This document shows positions 50,655 to 60,720 of a stretch of 64,000 nt of DNA, one piece after another. Each line of letters opens with the position of its first letter. Within the stretch, counting starts at the first letter, position 1. The stretch is from Lates calcarifer (Eukaryota; Chordata; Actinopteri; Centropomidae). Where the stretch lies: positions 16,234,763 through 16,298,762 of the forward strand of contig NC_066838.1 in assembly GCF_001640805.2 (NCBI RefSeq). The letters are read 5' to 3'. Position numbers and translations under genes: made by a program. The notes below the pieces were generated by a model. The model made no database searches. It saw nothing but the letters and a program-made list of their open reading frames with translations, and was not told the origin of the DNA.

Positions 50655-50885
50655 TTGAAAGAGTAATTGGTTGTTGTAATTGTTTCTCCTGTCCACACTG
50701 TCTGTGAGGAGATCCCCTCCTAATATGATTTCAGTGTAAGAGATGAGGGAAAAAATCTGCAGTCCTCATTCTATGCAGAAATGCTCACTGCACTCAATTT
50801 TTTAATATAAAATAAGTCACATTGGACAATATCCACTTGATCTGAGTAATTAACACCTCAATTTAGCTTCAGATGAACTGGAGGC
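50655..50885 (+). repeat. Dispersed teleost repeat, family 2, copy 1
   Basis: It aligns with 58840-59165 in the same orientation: CTCCTGT(C/T)CA-ACTG, GAGATC-C-TCCTAAT, TTTCAGTGTAAG, then GGGA-AAAAT and CCACTTGAT through TTAGCTT-A-ATGAAC. I recall the same family as common in percomorph genomes. No coding capacity is seen, and its transposon class is unknown to me. Confidence 0.7.
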
Positions 50886-51199
50886 ATGTTAGTAGGGAAT
50901 CTCCTCATAGCCAGTATGGACAGGGGGAACAATTACAGCAACCAATAATTCTTTAATTGTATATATGGGCATTTGAGTAATGTTACTTAAAAAAAGAGAA
51001 CAAATGATGTTTTCTGATGCTGTTTAAGATCTTACCATGATTAAAATCTAGACTTATAGAAGTTGCCTGGACCTCAGGTCTGCAATAGCTGATTTCTTTG
51101 GCATTTGGGCAGTGGAAACAAGATGTGAACACTACATTGACATCTCATCATCTTTGGTATTTGTTAACAAACACACACAAACATACACATCCAACAGTT

Positions 51200-51600
51200 A
51201 CTCAGCATCATCACCATCATTCATTTGGTGCCATGTGTCTGGCTGGTGAATATAAGTCCAATATTCACTTTCTTTCAGCTTTGTTTTTAATCTGTAGCAG
51301 CTCCAGAGGGAAACATGGAAACATCTTCCTTTTCAGCTGCTTTTTACTCTGCTATGTTCACCAGCTACTCACTTACTGTGCCTGTCTACTGTTTGGTACT
51401 GAGCAGGTAAAGCACAGTGGGTTTTTAGCTTTTTCTCTGCAAAAAGCTGCAGCCAAAAACAACACATTGAGAGCGGTGAGAGTGAACCAAAACAGTAAAG
51501 TTGTAGCCTGACAGCTAAACAATGACCTGAAACTCACTTTAAAGCTTCACAAAGCTCCATAAAGGGGAGCATCAGATTCAGGTGATAATTCACTGTAAGT
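51200..51600 (-). repeat. Dispersed teleost repeat, family 1, copy B
   Basis: Inverted relative to copy A at 10525-11010. Matching landmarks in order are ATCATTCATTTG, CCAATATTCACTTTCTTT, GTTCACCAGCTACTC, GCTGCAGCC, GTGAGAGTGAACCAAAAC and GACAGCTAAACAATGA. The copies differ at many scattered bases, so both are old. Confidence 0.7.
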
Positions 51601-52012
51601 CAAATTGTTTTCACGTTATCATTTGAAAAATATCAATTATAGCTTTGAAATACATCAACCTTTGGTCTGTATTTAAGGTCATAAATATACAGTAGATGTT
51701 TTATAGTTAACTCTGTTATTGATATTACTGTTACATGCTTACATGATCTGTTTCATCTCTGTAATATTCCTCTCCCGTGAGACGTGTGGGGCATCAGTGA
51801 AAGGCACTGTACGTGTGTATATGTGAAAATGTAATATTCCTCCTATGTGTTAGTGAAGCTGTCACTGAGGCTGCTGGTCGGCCAGCATCTGCTTTCACCT
51901 AAAACTCTCCCTGTGTGTTTACAGCATGTCTGTTTTAGGACTGAATGGATGAACCCAGCCTGCTGCCGTGTCCATCCACCTGCCCTGTTTCCTATCTGAT
52001 TAATCCTCGCTC

Positions 52013-52077
52013 TGTGTGTGTGTGTGTGTGTGCGCGCGCGCGTGCACGCACGTGTACGCACGCACGCATGTGTGTGT
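52013..52077. repeat. 65-bp alternating purine-pyrimidine tract (Z-DNA prone)
   Basis: Every step alternates pyrimidine and purine from 52013 to 52077. The tract comprises (TG)n, then a CG-alternating block, then GTGCACGCACGTGTACG and CGCACGCATGTGTG. The CG-rich centre makes it one of the more favourable Z-forming compositions. Confidence 0.9.
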
Positions 52078-52485
52078 TTGTTTGTATGTGTGGCTGTGTG
52101 TGTAAATGGTTATAGATGGGATGACACCGCCACACTGGCAGTCTGAATCATTACTCACACAGATAGGGAGAGACCCAGGGCCGAGGAACCCCTAACATCC
52201 TCCTCCTTCCTGCACATGCACACACACATACATACACATACATATCCCCGGGTTATTCATTTCTAAGCAGAGTGCCTGGCATTTCACCACATCCACCCCC
52301 CTTTATTAAGAGTCTGAAGCTCCAGGTTCCCTCTTGGAGGGGGGGGAGTGAGGGATGGGATTCGATTGGGCCTTATACTCTTTGTTTGCACCCTTCCTCT
52401 TTGCCTGTTCTCTCGTCATTTCTCTTAATCTTTCACTTCCATCTCCCCCCCGTCTTGTTCTCTCCCTCTCTCTTTTTCTTTCTAG

Positions 52486-52530
52486 GGAAACTGTCCACCC
52501 CCGACAGCTACTTGTTTCACAAGACCAAAG
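52486..52530 (+). other. Candidate 45-nt exon with canonical splice sites
   Basis: A pyrimidine-rich tract (52430-52483) ends in TTTCTAG, followed by 45 bases and then AAAG|GTGAGG, a near-ideal donor. All three frames were considered; one reads KLSTPDSYLFHKTK with one base shared upstream and one downstream, and 45 is a multiple of three. No partner exons could be found in the window and I do not recognise the peptide. It could be an exon of a long non-coding RNA or a chance arrangement next to a CT tract. Confidence 0.2.
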
Positions 52531-53784
52531 GTGAGGGTGGAAAGAATGCCTGTGCTTACTTACAGTACGTTTTTGTACACTCCCTTAACATGGATTATTA
52601 GCAGCTTCAAGCCTCTAGAGTTGTCATAAAGGTTCATAACACTGATGTAAGTGACAGAATTCACACTAATAATGGACAGTTTGGGAGCTCCTGAAAAAGC
52701 CCATAAACCCTGAGTTGACTCTGGGTCTACTGATGGAGGTGCCATTTAATAAGCATAATTACTAACAATAAGAAGAAGAATTGCAGATAGGTACACCATA
52801 CTCCCACACCAAAATTCAGAGAAACTCCTGTGAAGTAGCTGAGTTTATGAATGTACAGTTTAGCAATAGAATTTAAGTTTGTGACACAGTTTCCTTGGCA
52901 CATTTATAATAATAATTTGGTATTTATAGCAAATCTTACCTAGTTGCACCCTTTTTCAGTTCCTTATTTCGTCTCTTTCCAGGCTGAGGAGGAGTCCCGT
53001 GTTTTGTGGAATATATGAGAGCAATTACAGCCCCATCATGAAGAGACTGTGGACCTAAACAGAATGGTAAAATGGCAATATTGTTGAATGTCCTCACTGT
53101 AAAGAGTGCACTGCAGCACAGAGATGAAAAAAAAAATGGTTGTGTGTGTATTTGCACGTGAGTGTGTTGTGTTCATACATTTGATTTCAGATAAGGTGTG
53201 TTTGTGGTCTTCAGCACTTGAATTCTTCTGCTGTTTATAGCATATATGCATGAGTATATGTGTCTGTAGCAGTATGTATGCATGTCTTGGAAGGGGGTGT
53301 ATATGAACAGGAAGAGAGCCTGTAAATAAATCTGTTTGGGGATTGGGGGTGTGGGGATGAAATATGGTCCCAGGGATGTGGAGCAATGTGAAAAACTCGG
53401 CAACGCCAGGGAATAACAAATCTCCTGATGTCGCCTCGCCGCAAAATAAATACACTCCCCTGTACAAGTCATCCATCTGGACTATGAGTCGCAACAAAGA
53501 CGCCCCCAATACATCCCCAATGCACACCCTAACACACATACACGTCCACACAAACACCCAACACCCATCCCACACAGCAGCACATATTTATTTACACATT
53601 TATTTATTTGTTTGTTTGTTTGTTGAATTAAATGGAAACTGCTAGTGGGGAATTGGAAAGAGAATTTATTGTTTTTTGTGGGGGTTTTTTGTGAATGAAA
53701 CATTATTTTCCCACCTTCCTTTTGCTGTCTGTGTCTTAATGGGTGGTGTTGAGCGGGTGGCGATGAAGGGTGGGTGGGGGTGCA

Positions 53785-53945
53785 GGGTTTGTGGATTGGG
53801 CATTTTAACTAATGATCGATCACGGGGGATTAAATAATTAAATTTCAGCCTTGACAATTTAAAAGTCTCCCCGCGCAAAGTCGACTGAATGAGGAGAGAG
53901 GGAAAGATGAAAGATTCTGCCTGCAGCAATGTATCAGACGGATTC
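53785..53945. promoter_or_regulatory. Candidate homeodomain-rich element
   Basis: Contains AACTAATGATCGATCACGG and GATTAAATAATTAAATTTCAG within about 50 bases, then CpG-bearing complex sequence (CCCCGCGCAAAGTCGAC). It sits between G-rich and CA-rich repeats and is probably regulatory rather than coding. Confidence 0.3.
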
Positions 53946-54035
53946 AACATTTAATACATTACAGGGAGAAAGTGCGTGTGTGTGAGAGAGAGAGAAAGAG
54001 CACGGGGATATACTTTTTTTTAGTTTCTGTGCATT

Positions 54036-54078
54036 CACATACGCACGCATGCACACACACACACACACACACACACAC
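54036..54078. repeat. CA-rich alternating purine-pyrimidine tract
   Basis: Forty-three bases of strict alternation ending in about thirteen CA units. Confidence 0.95.
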
Positions 54079-54629
54079 CCACACCCCCTTCTCTCTTCTC
54101 CTGACATATAGGTATATAAGTACATTCAGCTAACCATGTAGGTCCACCAGATTCTTCTTCAGTCGCCTTATCGGGGCCTCTACTCCTAGGCACTCCATTA
54201 TTACAACCACTGCAGCACTAAAAGCTTACATGTGGGGCATTATGTATCTGTATTAAAAAGAAATAACCACACAGCAACAGCATAAAGGCGTTCACTTTTA
54301 CAATAAAGGGATGAGATGTTTGCCATTTTGTTGTTTTCTTTAGAATTCAGTTTTCTTTTTTCCAATTAAGGTCTATTCTCTTGGCTTAATTAGGTCATGG
54401 TGAGTTGTGAGTGTGTGTTTGTGTGTGTGTGTTTGTGTGTGTGTGAGGGTCATTCTGTCCCTCCCAGGGATAAATATTAGCCCTTGTTGTTTGCAAATAG
54501 GTGATGTATGGTGGCCATATCTCTCGGTGATGAATGTTTTTTAGAAATTTCCTCTCCTTTATCAATTGACTAACAAACCCATGTATCACTGCCACTCTCT
54601 CCCACTCCCCACATAAATTAAATAACCAG

Positions 54630-54716
<87 letters not shown>

Positions 54717-54751
54717 CCTCCTTCTCTCTTCCTTCCTCTCTTCTTCTTTTC
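54630..54751. repeat. 122-bp polypyrimidine (CT)n tract
   Basis: All bases are C or T except a single G at 54681. Long mirror-symmetric CT tracts of this kind can form triplex H-DNA. Reverse-strand open frames of Arg/Glu repeats through it are artefacts. Confidence 0.96.
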
Positions 54752-55129
54752 ACTTTTTCTCTCATCTGTGCCTTCATGCTCCCCAATTCCCTTTTCATTA
54801 CTCCTTTTAGCTTTATTCATTTTCTTACATTTTGTTCATTTTACATCGGTTACCTCGTTTCACACACGCCCACACATCAAACCTACAGCAGTCAGCATTG
54901 ATGCTGTGGGAGTAATAATGCAGTTGTTACATACATCTCAATCGCAAATTTCCCCTGTAATGTGATGGAGACAACAGAGGTGCTTTTCGCTGATTACCAC
55001 TTTGCCTGCAGCATGTTATTTGATGTACCCATCAAGAGGCGGCATTTCACGAACTTAAGGACAAATCATCATAACAAAAAAATATGTTTACTCCTTCCTG
55101 TTTATCACCATGATGCTCTCTAAATCTGC

Positions 55130-55470
55130 TGTCTCTCAGATGGACGGCGGGTAAAGAGCTACAGGCTCGAGCTGGGCGGGTTCCTCTCTGTCACAAGATG
55201 ATGACAGGAGGCCGATTATACCAGAGTGCCATATTGTAAACTACTCATCATTAGCGGGCCCATCCTGGCTAACGACCGCACTGGAGATAAACAGGGGCGA
55301 TGTGGAGAGCCATCTTAATCAGGAGGGCCGTTTAAGAGTGGGGCTCTGTCATTAAGCACAGCTGTATCACACTAGGATATGGGAGATGTTGAGCTGTAAA
55401 GCTGTAGTGTGAAGCCGGCACAGGTCCCAGCCTCGAGCTCCGCAGGGGCTCAGCGTTGTTCTCATCACCC
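55130..55470. promoter_or_regulatory. Candidate conserved-type non-coding element
   Basis: About 340 bases of complex, moderately GC-rich sequence without repeats or a coding frame, carrying ATTAGCGGGCC, GATAAACAGG, CATTAAGCAC and AGATGATGACAGG-type cores. It resembles developmental enhancer composition. Untested. Confidence 0.3.
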
Positions 55471-56163
55471 CTTTAAATCCAAAATGATCAAGAATAGAAA
55501 GATAAGCACCTAAAACATCCAGCCAAATTAAATTATTACCCGACCATTGAAGGTCTCGAGTTACAGCCTCCCAGGGAAACTCTCAAACTTCAGTCAGCAG
55601 CATGGGGGGGTGGAGGTGGGGTGGGGGGGAGTTGAGTTTGTAGTTTATGTGAATCCCACTCCCTCACTCCTTCTGTCTCCTCTGCTCTGTTTATACACAA
55701 CACTCCCTTTTCTCCTCGTCTCCCTTTCCAAAATCATCAGTGGCTTCAGAGAGAAAGCAAATAGATGTCTCATCATGACAGTGATACTCCTCTGTAACAC
55801 ACACTAACACAAAAAATAACAACTTAAAGGAGGATTTGCTTGTCTTTCCTGGTTAATAAACTCTCCATTTAGACCAGTGTATATTGACAGTAAGTCTTCA
55901 TAGACTGTTCATCGTTGTCTCCATTCCCGAATACCCACTCATCAATAAACATATTTATAATCTAAACAGAACCTTTACAATTTTATAACCAATACTAAAT
56001 ACATAAAGACACATTTAAAGCATCTTTACATATCCCAAATAGGCTTTTTATGGAAAACATTAATTATTTTTTCATTGATTAACTAATCAATATTTGACCT
56101 ATCATTGCTGTGATTACTTTCTTCTTCACTTGGAGTTTAAATTGAACATTTTCAGATTAGATC

Positions 56164-56181
56164 AGGGTTAGGGTTAGGGTT
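56164..56181. repeat. Three telomere-like AGGGTT units
   Basis: Three perfect tandem AGGGTT units, the vertebrate telomere unit, in otherwise ordinary AT-rich DNA. This is too short to indicate a chromosome end or fusion. Confidence 0.9.
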
Positions 56182-56539
56182 GTCTCTTTGTCTCTTTACT
56201 TCATGTTCCTTCATGTTTCCTCATCACAGTACTTTTATTCCCCAAGTTATTGTCATCCAGTACAGATGTCCACTGAAATTGTGAACAGAGAATGTTGCGC
56301 ACTTTACATGATAAATGACAAATAATAATGAAAATTGTTACTTGATTTTCTTTCAATCAGCTAATCATTTGATTTTGTTCAACTATCATTACCCCCGCTC
56401 TCATTTTCACTTTAAACTTAACATTTTAGATTACTTACAGATTCAGATCTTTCCCTGCTTCCTGTTTCTTCTTTATTTCAGTTCTTCTTTTCCTGTGTTA
56501 TTGTCATTCAGTGCATCCGGCATCTCTCTCATCATGTCT

Positions 56540-56765
56540 CCCAATAACCCACTCTCATGTCTCTCAGATGGACAGGCCTGAGTTGTCTGGACAGGCCGTA
56601 GCTCTCCCCACAAATGCTTGAACAATTGGAGGTAAATACGTTGGAGACAGCCCATTTGTTTTGGGCCGGCGGTGATGCATGCTTTTGCAGCGAGCAGCAC
56701 ATTTTTACCACGCAGCCCAAAGCAGCGGTGAGTAATGGACTGCTCCGGCCTGTCCACTCTTACTG
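56540..56765. promoter_or_regulatory. Candidate regulatory element with repeated TGGACAGGCC
   Basis: The ten-mer TGGACAGGCC occurs twice directly (56569-56578, 56588-56597) and once inverted (56747-56756). Between them lie a SOX-like GAACAATTGG and TGATGCATGCTTTTGCAG. There is no coding frame of note. Confidence 0.3.
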
Positions 56766-57854
56766 CTATTTTTATTATTGTATCCCTTATAGTTTTCATT
56801 TTTCATATCACGGAGAGAGGGAGAGAAAAAGAGAGAGATAAAGGGAGAGAGAGAGCGTGCAGCATTCCCTTCAAGTATGTTCTTTCCCTAAAAGAGGTGG
56901 GAAGGGAGGGCCCCACATCCCCTCCTTCCACTCACTTCATCATCTTCCATCAACCGTCCCTCGCTGTTTTTAGTCAGACTGAGAGATTTTGTTGGATGCC
57001 AGGAAGAGACAAATAAGGGATTATCAACAGACAGAACAATAATTCAGGCTGGACAGCTTAATAATAATTTTTCATCGATCCATCACTGGGATTCTGTGGT
57101 GTGTTGTCTGGTTCAGCCTCTGGGGATCTTGCGGTATTCTGAAATGGGAGACCTGGGAGTCTGTGACGAAAGAAGTGAAGAAGAGAGAGCTAACTTCAAC
57201 TCAAAAAGCACAAATAAAGCCAGCAAAGAGAACATACTGTAAAAATGTGTCCTTACTGTAGAGACTGTAATCACAGAGCGGAAAAGGCTCAGCTCCAGCT
57301 TTGAAGATGATTCACTAAGTAGCTAAAATTATCTGCCGCTGCTGGCCCCAGGGAGAAGACTGGTATTTTGCATTGAGGCACTCGTATGGGCACCTATAAT
57401 GGGTGCTTCTTAATTCTACTGACAGCTTTACAGGACCTGAGTTATGAAGCCACAGCCATGCTGCTCGTTAGGCCCTAGCCAGGCTTCACACTGGGTTACA
57501 CTAATACACCTCCGCCCCCCCTCCTAGTGTCCTTTCCCCCTGCACACACACACAGACATAACATCAGCCATACACACACATTTATGAGGGGCTAGCACAT
57601 GCTCACACACCCAGAAAGCTACTGGCCCACACAATTCCTTCACATACCTTTCTTGTATAATGGGGGTTATTTGTTCAAGTTGTTCAGCTGATGCTAGTAT
57701 CAGATTTATTTCCTTGCTTCTGCCCTTCATCTTGTGCTCCTCTCTTCCACTTACATTTTCTTCTCCCCCATACTCCCCCATATCCTCTCTCTCATCGTGC
57801 CTTCGAGGCCAACAACACCTTCTCCCTCTCCTCCCCTCTCCCCCATGACAGTAG

Positions 57855-57995
57855 CGGGGTCCTGCCGGGTGATCCATCTTTGTCAGCCTGCTAAAATGAT
57901 AATGCCAATTAAAGCAGAGGAGTAATTGCCCTCCGCTGCCTCTGAACCCCTGCAGACCCTCAACAGGAGCTGTGGCCCCAAATATGAATGAGACC
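57855..57995. promoter_or_regulatory. Candidate homeodomain-rich element
   Basis: AAATGATAATGCCAATTAAAG and GAGTAATTGCCC place several TAAT/ATTA cores within 50 bases, followed by GC-rich complex sequence. Long open frames on both strands here are compositional. Confidence 0.27.
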
Positions 57996-58233
57996 CGGGC
58001 CCCTGGAGGCCCTCGCCTGGGCGAGCGTGAGGACATGTGGGGATGGGAGGGGGAGTAGAAAAAGGAGGAGGTGGGTTGGAGGGCAGAGTGTGGGGGGGGT
58101 GATTTGTAACTTTTAACCTCTACTGATCACCGATGGCCTTGACAAGGAAGGAGTGGAGGGGAGAGGAAGAGGTATCACACACACATAGACAAGCACACAC
58201 AGGAGGAGATGCTGGTAGTTGTTGCACATGGAT

Positions 58234-58236
<3 letters not shown>

Positions 58237-58275
<39 letters not shown>

Positions 58276-58279
58276 ACAT
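58237..58279. repeat. (CA)n microsatellite
   Basis: About seventeen uninterrupted CA units, then imperfect CA/TA units. Confidence 0.96.
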
Positions 58280-58839
58280 ACATGTTCAAGGTCGCTGTCA
58301 AAGGACTTATGGCCCTTGCCACTGCACACAGACTCTCAGTGTGAAGAGCCTAATAGGAAGTGAAAGGACTACCCGGCAGTGGACTGTAACACCACTGATC
58401 AGAGGTGACATAGCTGCACTCTCAGGTCAGCCAGGCAGCCATTATTACCACAGTCCCTATCACAAATTCACTTTTAGGGTTATTGTCTTTCTTCTGATAA
58501 CGTGCACAACACATGGTTTGCTAACATCTAACGAATGATCTCTGTACCTTGGTGTGTCCTCTGTCTTTTCTAGAAGAAGAGAAGGTGACTGAACACAGCT
58601 CCACTGGATGTTTTGTAATACCAGTGTTTCAGCCAGACTTGGCTTCCCTCATGGTATGTTTGTTAATCATTTTTTGTCTCTGTGTTTCTTTTGTACTAGT
58701 CTCCACTGATTTTTTTCTGATAATGATTAGGTACCAAACTACTATTTGAACATTGTTAAGTCTATAAAATCATAACTGCCCAAACCTCAAGGATTGGTTG
58801 ACAGTTTTTCATTTCTATCTGAGAACAATAGTCAAAACA

Positions 58840-59165
58840 GGTTTTGCTTGCTAATCATTCCTCCTGTTCAAACTGCCCATTAAGAGATCACTTCCTAATG
58901 TGCTTTCAGTGTAAGTGATCGGGGACAAAATACACAGTCATTGGTGTGTGCAAAAATATGTCCTTAACTCTATTTGAAGATAAGCTTGTCAAATCATGTG
59001 GCTATTTTCCAAAGTCTTTTTAGCATAAATTCCTTCTTGGCTGCAGGGGACAGTAAAAAAAAAAAGAAGGAAATTTTGTACTTCAAAGACGGCAACTTTA
59101 GAAGAAACCCACTTGATTCATCCAATTATTAAAGCCTCTTATTAGCTTTAAATGAACATTTTTGA
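58840..59165 (+). repeat. Dispersed teleost repeat, family 2, copy 2
   Basis: Same orientation as copy 1 (50655-50885) but longer by about 95 bases, mainly an interior stretch (GCTGCAGGGGACAGTAAAAA region) that copy 1 lacks. Copy 1 is therefore probably internally deleted, or represents another subtype. Confidence 0.7.
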
Positions 59166-60429
59166 TGGAGAAATAGTTACTGCCAAAAATCCTGTTTCAA
59201 CATTCGGCACCTGATTATTGTTTTAAGACAGACTCGAGAAATAATGACCATATCCTTTTAGGTGATTCCTTCAGATTGCTTGTTTTGTCGTATCAATAGT
59301 CCAAAAGCCCAAATTCACAAAGATATAAAAACGAAGAAAAAACAAACAAATATTTACATTGGAGAAGCTGTAACCAGTGAATGTTTTGCAATTTTCTAGG
59401 TTGTGATTAATTAATTATGAAAATTGTAGTTTTCTGTCAGTCGACTAAACAATAAATTGACCAATCATTTCAGCAGTAGGCTCTATAATGATCAAAAGTA
59501 AAAACCAGTCAAAGGTGACGCCCTGTCACCATGACTTAACAAGCACAGGCCTTCTGCCTTAACTTTACCACCAACCAACTAGCCATGACAGCTCATGCAT
59601 CACAGCATACTTATGGCAGCTCTTGTGTTGAGCATGTGTGTTTGAGTATATCATTACTGCTCAGTTCCAGGAGTGTGTGGGTGCGAGGCTGGACGCCGGA
59701 CGAAGTGTGTAGGTGGCTGTTAACACAGGCTCCGTCACCCATCATGACTGGGTGGTGACCTGTGGCACAGACCAGCAGCAGGAGAATGCAACAGCGCGGG
59801 GGGACTCGACAGAAGGCCCAGCTATGAAAATCACTCTGTTGATCTTTTTCAGGCTTCGCATGGTTAAAAAAGGTGAACGCAATGATATAAACAAATGGAG
59901 CCACCGCTGTGTTTGAGCTCTGTTTAATCTGTACAATCTGTGGTGCTTCTCTGTGGTTTATAGGCACATTTAGGACACATGAGAGACACTTGTGTGTTGC
60001 ATGATGTGTTGAGGTGTTGACAGAAGGGAATCGCTGCTGCCTGAACATCAGGAGAGCAGCTGACAGGCTCCACTACAGAGACCCAATGATTTCCATCACA
60101 AGAGTGATGATCACCAGAGCCTCAATGTGACAATAATCTCCTTTAACTTCATCAACACAATTTATGCCAGCAGGCAACCAAATGCTTTCAGTATGTTCTG
60201 CATTATGATTGTCCTCTCAGCTAAAATCATACTTACTGTAACAATAATAAAACATGGAGGCTTACATCGATTCTACAGGGCTACTCGGCACTGTGTGTCG
60301 TAACGCCTTAGCACCACGTCGTGGGCTCGATGCTAACATTGACTTATTACAAGGGAGCTTGCCGCCAAATCCATAATTAGACTCCTTTTGTTGCCCCTGT
60401 TGTTGTTGAAAATGTAATTATGAAAGATG

Positions 60430-60720
60430 AAACACAGCCTTCAATGAGATGGCTGTAAAATAGCATAATTAATATGGGCTTTTGCGAGAACAATCCCCGC
60501 TTTACGGGAGCCCCGTGTTGGCCGTGAAATTAATTAAGTGTGCCAGGATTTATGGCCTGTGCTCGGAAATGAAGAGAATTAATCGCAGGCCGAAGATGGA
60601 TGGTTGCTGGAAAATGATGATGCCCGGGACCATGTGGGGGGAGGCGTCTAACTGCTTTAGGGGGGCGCTCTTGGAGGGGAATAGAAGGTTTTGACACAAT
60701 TACACACCCCTCAACAACAG
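60430..60720. promoter_or_regulatory. Candidate conserved-type non-coding element
   Basis: Homeodomain cores (GCATAATTAATATGG, GAAATTAATTAAGTG, AGAATTAATCGCAGG) alternate with CpG-bearing segments (CCCCGCTTTACGGGAGCC, itself a short inverted repeat). It is complex, non-repetitive and non-coding. Conservation is not testable here. Confidence 0.3.

Larger units (their letters stand above)
51601..58839. other. Intergenic DNA, distal 5' flank
   Basis: No gene is firmly supported. Candidate regulatory segments, a possible tiny exon, a Z-DNA tract and a large CT tract are listed separately. Confidence 0.5.

Noticed and set aside
53036..53575. 179-codon open frame on the minus strand
   Set aside because: Cys/His/Thr-rich text from GT and CA repeats; no domain, and other frames overlap it.
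54395..54820. Arg/Glu-repeat open frames
   Set aside because: A direct consequence of the CT microsatellite on the opposite strand.
56164..56181. Interstitial telomere or chromosome fusion scar
   Set aside because: Only three units; short arrays like this arise often by chance or repair.
57524..58036. 170-codon open frame on the minus strand
   Set aside because: It is GC-rich and begins in a segment that looks like regulatory DNA, then crosses CA repeats. No domain is seen.
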